Assembly (NCBI GenBank): GCA_927911515.1
Contig: CAKMQH010000089.1
Coordinates: forward strand, 1 to 10,772
Direction of reading: 5' to 3'
DNA length: 10,772 bases
Source: an uncultured Neisseria sp.
GTDB taxonomy: Bacteria; Pseudomonadota; Gammaproteobacteria; Burkholderiales; Neisseriaceae
The notes beneath the pieces were generated by a model, which worked only from the letters and a program-made list of their open reading frames with translations, did no database searches and had not been told where the DNA came from. A program made the position numbers and the translations under genes. Shown here one piece after another: positions 1 through 4,877 of the stretch. The first letter of the stretch is position 1; the number at the start of each line of letters is the position of its first letter.

Positions 1-115
1 GGTGCAGGCTTTGTGTAGTAAGGATTTTTAGGTGTTTTAAGGTGGGGTTTTAGTTTTTGTTTCTGAAGTATTGTTCATTAATGATTGAATTTTTAAAATA
101 TTTTGGAAAAAGTGT

Positions 116-144
116 TTGACAGCCTGAAAATTATTTTTTAAATT
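116..144 (+). promoter_or_regulatory. Candidate sigma70 promoter for the leader ORF and prp cluster
   Basis: A perfect -35 hexamer TTGACA (116-121) is followed after 17 bases by TAAATT (139-144), which matches the -10 consensus at four of six positions. A transcript would begin near 151, about 40 bases before the leader ORF at 191. No equally good promoter was seen between there and prpB at 619. It may therefore drive the leader and, by readthrough, prpB-prpC. This is a motif-based prediction only. Confidence 0.5.
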
Positions 145-190
145 TGCCCTTACCAATAAAAACTACATCGCACTACAAAGGAACCCTATC

Positions 191-286
191 ATGAATCTGT
201 ACCAAACTTCTCCGTCTTGTTATAGATTGTCTTCTATCTCTGCCGACCCCGTCGTCGTCTGCTTTTGGGCAGTCGCGGCGGTCTGA
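191..286 (+). CDS. Short leader ORF, 31 codons, function unknown
   Basis: ATG at 191 is preceded by AAAGGA (177-182) at 8-base spacing, and the ORF ends in TGA at 284-286. The peptide starts MNLYQTSPSCYRL and ends VVVCFWAVAAV. It contains two Cys, five Ser and a hydrophobic C-terminal third. I do not recognise it. It begins about 40 bases after a good predicted promoter and lies about 330 bases upstream of prpB, a position typical of a leader peptide in an attenuation or Rho-sensing control region. Its last part overlaps a GC-rich imperfect hairpin (242-290). It could also be a small membrane-associated peptide, a transcript unrelated to prpB, or a chance ORF. The start-site sequence CTACAAAGGA matches that of prpB, which supports translation. 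It is too short for standard ORF calling. Confidence 0.45.
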   Translation: MNLYQTSPSCYRLSSISADPVVVCFWAVAAV

Positions 287-290
287 CGGC
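242..290 (+). promoter_or_regulatory. GC-rich imperfect hairpin over the end of the leader ORF
   Basis: Outer arms GCCG (242-245) and CGGC (287-290) pair, as do the inner arms CTGC (259-262) and GCAG (269-272) around a TTTTGG loop. Several further GC pairs with bulges form in between. The leader stop codon lies in the 3' arm, so a ribosome finishing the leader would disrupt the fold. The downstream bases TCTTT are a poor U-tract, so an intrinsic terminator is not clear. Regulatory function is inferred. Confidence 0.3.
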
Positions 291-464
291 TCTTTGCCCG
301 AATTTGGTTTCCTGTATTTCTGCGGTCGGTTCGGGTTTTAAAGTTTCTGTATCTCCCACTGTATTTCCTTCCGAATATTAAAATAATTAAAAAATACTTA
401 GACGTCCGCTTCAGCCGAATTGTATGTATTGAATTTATTAACTGATTGTTTTTATTGATTTTGA

Positions 465-511
465 TTTTCAGACGACCTGACGGGTCGGTGGTTTGAAAGG
501 TCGTCTGAAAA
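465..511. repeat. DUS inverted pair between the leader ORF and prpB
   Basis: Two exact AGGTCGTCTGAA uptake sequences face each other, minus strand at 467-478 and plus strand at 498-509. With flanking bases they form a perfect 14-bp stem around a 19-base loop. It lies about 110 bases upstream of prpB inside the presumed leader transcript. There is no T-run after the stem, so termination here would be weak or conditional. The rest of the 286-618 stretch holds no gene that I can support. Confidence 0.8.
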
Positions 512-602
512 CGGTTTTGCAAGCATTGTTTCTTTTTGAACGGTTCGTTTCGGGTTCGCGAAAACCGAGCCGCTGAGCCGATACTGAAAAAAAATCTAAT
601 CT

Positions 603-621
603 ACAAAGGAGAAATACTATG
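603..621 (+). promoter_or_regulatory. prpB translation start region, shared with prpC and ackA
   Basis: The 19 bases from ACAAAGGAG through the ATG differ from the prpC start region (1560-1578) by a single T/C change. The ackA start region (9285-9302) has the same layout with one A fewer and one further change. Such identity over non-coding bases between unrelated genes suggests a common recognition sequence, for example for an sRNA with an anti-Shine-Dalgarno seed. Confidence 0.45.
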
Positions 622-1494
622 AGCCAACTTTCTGCCGGTGCCCGTTTCCGCCAAGCTGTGAAGGAGTCGAATCCTCTTGCCGTGGTCGGCTGTGTGAATG
701 CTTATTTTGCGCGGCTGGCGACGCAGAGCGGGTTTAAGGCGGTGTATCTGTCGGGCGGCGGCGTGGCGGCCTGTTCGTGCGGGATTCCGGATTTGGGCAT
801 CACCACGATGGAGGATGTGCTGATTGATGCGCGGCGGATTACGGACAATGTGGATACGCCTTTGCTGGTGGACATCGATGTCGGCTGGGGCGGGGCGTTC
901 AATATCGCGCGCACGATTCGCAACTTCGAGCGTGCGGGCGTGGCGGCGGTGCATATCGAAGATCAGGTGGCGCAGAAGCGTTGCGGGCATCGTCCGAACA
1001 AAGCCATTGTTTCTAAAGATGAAATGGTTGACCGCATTAAAGCCGCCGTGGATGCGCGCGTGGATGAGAATTTTGTGATTATGGCGCGAACGGACGCGCT
1101 GGCGGTGGAAGGTTTGGATGCCGCCATTGAGCGTGCGCAGGCTTGCGTGGAAGCGGGCGCGGACATGATTTTCCCCGAAGCAATGACAGATTTGGCGATG
1201 TATCGGCAATTTGCGGACGCGGTGAAAGTGCCTGTGTTGGCGAACATTACCGAATTCGGTGCGACGCCGCTTTATACGCAGCGCGAGCTGGCGGACAACG
1301 GCGTGTCGCTGGTGCTGTATCCGCTCTCGTCGTTCCGCGCCGCGAGCAAGGCCGCGCTGAATGTTTATGAGGCGATTATGCGCGACGGCACGCAGGCGGC
1401 GGTGGTCGATACCATGCAGACCCGCGCCGAGCTGTACGAGCATTTGAATTATCACGACTTCGAGCAGAAGCTGGATAAATTGTTTCAGAAGTAA
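619..1494 (+). CDS. prpB: 2-methylisocitrate lyase PrpB
   Basis: PrpB cleaves 2-methylisocitrate to pyruvate and succinate, the last step of the cytoplasmic methylcitrate cycle of propionate breakdown. The 291-residue product has the usual length for the isocitrate lyase / PEP mutase superfamily TIM barrel. The signature KRCGH is at residues 120-124 with catalytic Cys122. The Mg2+-site acids Asp58, Asp85 and Asp87 are present, as are Arg157, Glu187 and Asn209, at spacings matching enterobacterial PrpB. The start is fixed by AAGGAG (606-611), 7 bases before the ATG. prpC follows after 81 bases that contain a DUS hairpin. The translation start region is nearly the same as that of prpC and ackA. 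In N. meningitidis, prpB is reported to be repressed by sibling Hfq-dependent sRNAs acting at its ribosome binding site; whether this applies here is inference. Confidence 0.96.
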   Translation: MSQLSAGARFRQAVKESNPLAVVGCVNAYFARLATQSGFKAVYLSGGGVAACSCGIPDLGITTMEDVLIDARRITDNVDTPLLVDIDVGWGGAFNIARTIRNFERAGVAAVHIEDQVAQKRCGHRPNKAIVSKDEMVDRIKAAVDARVDENFVIMARTDALAVEGLDAAIERAQACVEAGADMIFPEAMTDLAMYRQFADAVKVPVLANITEFGATPLYTQRELADNGVSLVLYPLSSFRAASKAALNVYEAIMRDGTQAAVVDTMQTRAELYEHLNYHDFEQKLDKLFQK

Positions 1495-1500
1495 AAACCG

Positions 1501-1540
1501 TTTTCAGACGACCCTCAACCTTGAACAGGCCGTCTGAAAA
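1501..1540. repeat. DUS inverted pair between prpB and prpC
   Basis: The left arm TTCAGACGACCC (1503-1514) reads GGGTCGTCTGAA on the minus strand. The right arm is AGGCCGTCTGAA (1527-1538), the AG-DUS form. The arms pair with one A/C mismatch to give a stem of about 13 bp starting 6 bases after the prpB stop. The two arms belong to different DUS dialects. There is no T-tract, so it may only attenuate transcription or stabilise the prpB 3' end. Confidence 0.75.
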
Positions 1541-1575
1541 ACCAAAATCCCATAAAAACACAAAGGAGAAATACC

Positions 1576-2730
1576 ATGACTGCAACTAAAGAAACCCCAA
1601 CTTTCAAACCGAAAAAATCCGTTGCCCTTTCCGGCGTGGCGGCGGGCAATACCGCGTTGTGTACCGTCGGCCGCACCGGCAACGATTTGAGCTACCGCGG
1701 TTACGACATCCTCGATTTGGCGCAGAAGTGCGAGTTTGAAGAAGTCGCCCACCTGCTGATACACGGTCATCTGCCCAACAAATTTGAACTCGCCGCCTAT
1801 AAAGCCAAACTCAAATCCATGCGCGGTCTGCCTATCCGCGTGATTAAAGTGTTGGAAGCCCTGCCTGCGCACACACATCCGATGGACGTGATGCGTACCG
1901 GCGTGTCCATGCTCGGCTGCGTTCATCCTGAACGCGAAAGCCATCCCGACAGCGAAGCGCGCGACATCGCGGACAAACTCATCGCCAGCCTCGGCAGCAT
2001 CCTGCTCTACTGGTATCAATATTCGCACAACGGCAAACGTATCGACGTCGAAAGCAAGGAAGAAACCATCGGCGGCCACTTCCTGCACCTGTTGCACGGC
2101 AAACGCCCGACCAAATCGCAAGTTAAAGCCATGCACGTTTCGCTGATTCTGTATGCGGAACATGAGTTTAACGCCTCCACCTTCACCGCCCGCGTGATTG
2201 CCGGTACGGGTTCGGATATGTATTCCTGCATCACCGGCGCCATCGGCGCGCTCAAAGGTCCGAAACACGGCGGCGCGAACGAAGTCGCCTACGACATCCA
2301 AAAACGCTACCGCAACGCCGACGAAGCCGAAGCCGACATCCGCGAACGCATCGCCCGCAAAGAAATCGTTATCGGGTTCGGCCATCCGGTTTACACCATT
2401 TCCGACCCGCGCAACGTCGTGATTAAAGAAGTGGCGCGCGGTTTGAGTCAGGAAGCGGGCGACATGCGCCTCTTCGACATCGCCGAACGCTTGGAAAGCG
2501 TGATGTGGGAAGAGAAAAAAATGTTCCCGAACTTAGACTGGTTCTCCGCCGTGTCCTACCAAAAACTCGGCGTACCGACCGCTATGTTCACGCCGCTCTT
2601 CGTGATTTCGCGCTCCACTGGCTGGGCGGCACACGTCCTCGAACAGCGCAAAGACGGCAAAATCATCCGTCCGAGCGCGAACTACACCGGTCCTGAAGAT
2701 TTGGCGTTTGTGGAGATTGAAGAACGCTGA
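1576..2730 (+). CDS. prpC: 2-methylcitrate synthase PrpC
   Basis: PrpC condenses propionyl-CoA with oxaloacetate to 2-methylcitrate and CoA, the entry step of the methylcitrate cycle. The protein has 384 residues, the size of short type PrpC/citrate synthases rather than the ~430-residue housekeeping GltA. Catalytic residues are visible: His231 in KHGGAN, His270 in the GFGHPVY signature followed by DPR at 277-279, and Asp321 in NLDWFSA. The AEHEFNAST block (195-203) and Arg346 in SRSTGW are also present. AAGGAG (1563-1568) lies 7 bases before the ATG. Its place directly after prpB and close to acnD and prpF argues for methylcitrate synthase over citrate synthase. Substrate preference cannot be proved from sequence alone. 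Confidence 0.95.
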   Translation: MTATKETPTFKPKKSVALSGVAAGNTALCTVGRTGNDLSYRGYDILDLAQKCEFEEVAHLLIHGHLPNKFELAAYKAKLKSMRGLPIRVIKVLEALPAHTHPMDVMRTGVSMLGCVHPERESHPDSEARDIADKLIASLGSILLYWYQYSHNGKRIDVESKEETIGGHFLHLLHGKRPTKSQVKAMHVSLILYAEHEFNASTFTARVIAGTGSDMYSCITGAIGALKGPKHGGANEVAYDIQKRYRNADEAEADIRERIARKEIVIGFGHPVYTISDPRNVVIKEVARGLSQEAGDMRLFDIAERLESVMWEEKKMFPNLDWFSAVSYQKLGVPTAMFTPLFVISRSTGWAAHVLEQRKDGKIIRPSANYTGPEDLAFVEIEER

Positions 2731-2733
2731 TGA

Positions 2734-2771
2734 TTTTCAGACGACCTTGTTCGTACAAGGTCGTCTGAAAA
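2734..2771. terminator. Perfect DUS hairpin after prpC
   Basis: A 17-bp perfect inverted repeat (2734-2750 and 2755-2771) with a TCGT loop starts 3 bases after the prpC stop. It contains two exact AGGTCGTCTGAA uptake sequences, minus strand 2736-2747 and plus strand 2758-2769. The stem extends past the DUS by the TTGT/ACAA pairs. This is the most stable hairpin in the window and probably separates prpBC from the following islet. The 3' arm ends in A residues, not T, so it is not a textbook intrinsic terminator on the + strand. Confidence 0.6.
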
Positions 2772-2822
2772 AAGAAATTTAATGAATTTATTGGCACACT
2801 AATTATTAATGCGGAACATTTG

Positions 2823-3545
2823 ATGGATAAGGACAAGGGGTCTTATGCGGGTATTCCTGTACAAAATACCAAAGAGTTAGTTTGGCAGAAAATACAAGAA
2901 ATACCTATTTCTGAATGTGGGGAACCGTTGGTTAGTGTTGGTAATACCGGACGCATTCGTGTCAATCCTGTTTATTTTTCTCAGGGTATTGAAGGGGCGA
3001 TAAATAGTGTTTTATTGCGTAGAAGTGTTGCTGATAGGCTGACTCAGGTTGTCTCTTTGCTGCCGGAAACATATGGCTTGGAAATTTTTGATGGTTGGCG
3101 TCCTGTCATAGTGCAAAGAGCATTACGAGAAAATATGAAGCAAGAAATTGAAAAACGCCATCCGGAATATGATGAAGTTCAAGTTAGAGAAGCACTGGAC
3201 TGTTTTGCTGCTGATCCAGATCGGGCAGAAATGCCTCTACCCCATTTGACGGGCGGATCTGTTGATGTCGGATTGTTTGATATAAAAAGTGGCAAAAGTT
3301 TGAATATGGGAAGTGAGTTTGATGCAACTGGACATTTATCTTACAGCGATGCTTTAGAGAAAGAAGGTGAGTATTTCTCCTCTGCTCGTAATTTACGCCG
3401 GATTTTGATTCATGCGATGAAAGAGGCAGGATTTAGTAATTTGCCAACCGAATGGTGGCATTTCGATTATGGCAACCAAAATTGGGCTTATTTTACCCAA
3501 CAAAGCAACGCAGTTTTTGGGGCGGTAGAAGGGCAGGATACTTAA
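2823..3545 (+). CDS. VanX/DdpX-like D-Ala-D-Ala dipeptidase (peptidase family M15D)
   Basis: The predicted reaction is zinc-dependent hydrolysis of D-Ala-D-Ala, or a related D-dipeptide, to free amino acids. The product has 240 residues from ATG 2823; an in-frame TTG directly before it (2820) is a possible start. The M15 motif HxxGxxxD is present with zinc ligands His141 and Asp148. EWWHF supplies the catalytic base Glu210 and the third ligand His213. Arg93 in DGWRP corresponds to the transition-state arginine of VanX. The usual NMGSEFD block is at 161-167. It has no signal peptide or membrane segment, so it should be cytoplasmic. It is somewhat longer than VanX (about 200 residues). The Shine-Dalgarno is weak (GCGGA, 2811-2815). 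The gene is visibly more AT-rich than prpB, prpC and acnD and contains no DUS, suggesting acquisition. Glycopeptide resistance is unlikely: no vanH/vanA genes accompany it, and a nutritional or peptidoglycan-recycling role fits better. Confidence 0.85.
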   Translation: MDKDKGSYAGIPVQNTKELVWQKIQEIPISECGEPLVSVGNTGRIRVNPVYFSQGIEGAINSVLLRRSVADRLTQVVSLLPETYGLEIFDGWRPVIVQRALRENMKQEIEKRHPEYDEVQVREALDCFAADPDRAEMPLPHLTGGSVDVGLFDIKSGKSLNMGSEFDATGHLSYSDALEKEGEYFSSARNLRRILIHAMKEAGFSNLPTEWWHFDYGNQNWAYFTQQSNAVFGAVEGQDT

Positions 3546-3569
3546 TTAAAATAAAAATTGGGAGGAAAA

Positions 3570-4775
3570 ATGCAAACTTTAATTTCAGCAGATAATCATT
3601 TGCTGCTGTGGGCTTTTGTTATGTTGGCTGCCGCTGCGGCGATTTTTATCGAGCAAAACAGTCGATTGGCTGGGAAAGTCCCTGGTGCAGTATTAGCTTT
3701 ATTGATTGCGTTGATTGCTTCTAATTTAGGTGTTATTCCCACGGATGCTCCAGTATTTGATGCTGTATGGTCTTATATTGTACCGCTTGCTATTCCGTTG
3801 TTGTTGTTTCAATTAGATCTTCATGCTCTATTTAAGGAAAGTGGACGTATGCTGTTTATTTTCCTGATTAGTTCAATCGGGACGATCATTGGAACGCTTG
3901 TCTCATTTTCACTATTGAAAGACTATATTCCTGAGCTGGATAAAGTTGCCGGAATGATTTCAGCTTCTTATACAGGAGGCGGTGTCAATTTTGCAGCCAT
4001 GTCAGCTAAGCTTAACCCTGCTAAAGATGTTATTGCAGCAACAATTGTTGCTGATAATTTGATGATGGCTTGTTACTTTTTTATTTTGATTGGTATCTCT
4101 TCCTCATATTGGGTCAGAAAAGTTTGGGGAAGTCCATATCAGGATAAATTGGAGCAGGAATATCATGATCCGAGTGTGAATAAGGCTGCCGAGTATTGGA
4201 AACCTAAATCCATTTCGCTACAGAGTATAGCCTTATCTTTGGCTGCCTCGATTTTGTTGGTCGCAGTTTCATTCTCATTATCCGGTTTTTTGCAAAATCA
4301 TTTTCAAAGTATTGATGGTGTTGCATTAAAAATGCTGACAGGTTTAATTAGTGACAAATATTTGCTGTTAACGACATTTACATTGGCAGTTGTTTTATTT
4401 TTCCGTAAAGGCATTCAAAAACTAGATGGCAGTCAAGAATTAGGGACATATTGTATTTATCTGTTTTTTGTTGTGATTGGTGTTCCTGCCTCTATACCGT
4501 TGATTATTAAAACAGCACCATTACTCTTTGTTTTTACTTTGATTATTGCGGTATTGAATTTGTTGCTGACGTTAGTGTTAGGCAAGCTGTTCAAATTCAG
4601 TATTGAAGAAATTGTATTGGCTTGTAATGCCAATATTGGAGGGCCGACTACTGCGGCAGCCTTAGCCATCAGTAAAGGTTGGCGTGATTTAGTCGGTGCA
4701 ATTTTGTTAATTGGTACTGTAGGCTACATTATCGGTAACTATATAGGTTCGTTTGTATATGCCCTATTGAGCTGA
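3570..4775 (+). CDS. DUF819 family multi-pass membrane protein, putative transporter
   Basis: This is an integral inner-membrane protein of 401 residues with about 11-12 predicted hydrophobic segments, for example near 11-28, 37-55, 66-83, 93-114, 155-177, 216-238, 263-279, 292-312, 315-339 and 374-400. It matches the DUF819 (YjcL-like) family through WSYIVPLAIPLLLFQLDL (67-84), YTGGGVNFAAM (134-144), a VADNLMM segment (160-166) and NANIGGPTTAAA (353-364). GGAGG (3561-3565) is 4 bases before ATG 3570; an in-frame TTG at 3558 lies upstream of this Shine-Dalgarno and is not preferred. The start is 24 bases after the dipeptidase stop, so the two are almost certainly co-transcribed. No substrate is established for the family to my knowledge. 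The pairing suggests uptake of a dipeptide that the cytoplasmic enzyme cleaves, which is inference. Like its partner, the gene is AT-rich and free of DUS. Confidence 0.85.
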   Translation: MQTLISADNHLLLWAFVMLAAAAAIFIEQNSRLAGKVPGAVLALLIALIASNLGVIPTDAPVFDAVWSYIVPLAIPLLLFQLDLHALFKESGRMLFIFLISSIGTIIGTLVSFSLLKDYIPELDKVAGMISASYTGGGVNFAAMSAKLNPAKDVIAATIVADNLMMACYFFILIGISSSYWVRKVWGSPYQDKLEQEYHDPSVNKAAEYWKPKSISLQSIALSLAASILLVAVSFSLSGFLQNHFQSIDGVALKMLTGLISDKYLLLTTFTLAVVLFFRKGIQKLDGSQELGTYCIYLFFVVIGVPASIPLIIKTAPLLFVFTLIIAVLNLLLTLVLGKLFKFSIEEIVLACNANIGGPTTAAALAISKGWRDLVGAILLIGTVGYIIGNYIGSFVYALLS

Positions 4776-4801
4776 AGACTAATCTAACAATCCATAAACC
4801 T

Positions 4802-4836
4802 TTTCAGACGACCCCTTCCAAAAACGTCGTCTGAAA
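4802..4836. repeat. DUS inverted pair between the islet and acnD
   Basis: The left arm TTTCAGACGAC (4802-4812) and right arm GTCGTCTGAAA (4826-4836) form a perfect 11-bp stem around a 13-base loop. They start 27 bases after the DUF819 gene and end 41 bases before acnD. The 12-mers are GGGTCGTCTGAA (minus) and ACGTCGTCTGAA (plus), both off the dominant dialect at their first bases. With the hairpin at 2734-2771 this brackets the dipeptidase/DUF819 islet on both sides. Confidence 0.75.
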
Positions 4837-4877
4837 CCCCAAACCACAAGAAAAATAGATCCACAGGAGAACTGAAC

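Noticed and set aside
1..18. Possible 3' end of an upstream gene (frame 1 reads five codons, then TAG)
   Set aside because: Five codons are too few to support a gene call; the following 100 bases are AT-rich with no terminator.
220..522. Minus-strand ORF of 100 codons in the leader region
   Set aside because: The translation is basic and low in complexity, runs through a DUS repeat, and lacks a ribosome binding site. It looks like a chance antisense frame.
541..570. Imperfect palindrome (TTTCG-GGTTCG-CGAAA with CGGT/ACCG flanks) upstream of prpB as an operator
   Set aside because: It is short and bulged, and I cannot match it to a known regulator site. It was noted but is not strong enough to annotate.
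587..594. A8 tract 24 bases upstream of the prpB start as a phase-variation tract
   Set aside because: Poly-A of this length is common in AT-rich spacers, and no promoter -10/-35 pair is clearly split by it. Neisserial phase-variable tracts are usually longer or G/C.
601..1455. Long minus-strand ORF (284 codons) opposite prpB
   Set aside because: Its His/Arg-rich translation is the usual shadow of a GC-rich coding strand. The plus strand encodes an intact PrpB with full active site.
2823..3545. Glycopeptide (vancomycin) resistance gene vanX
   Set aside because: No vanH, vanA/B ligase or VanRS is nearby, the organism is Gram-negative, and the partner is a membrane transporter-like gene. A catabolic dipeptidase is the better reading.
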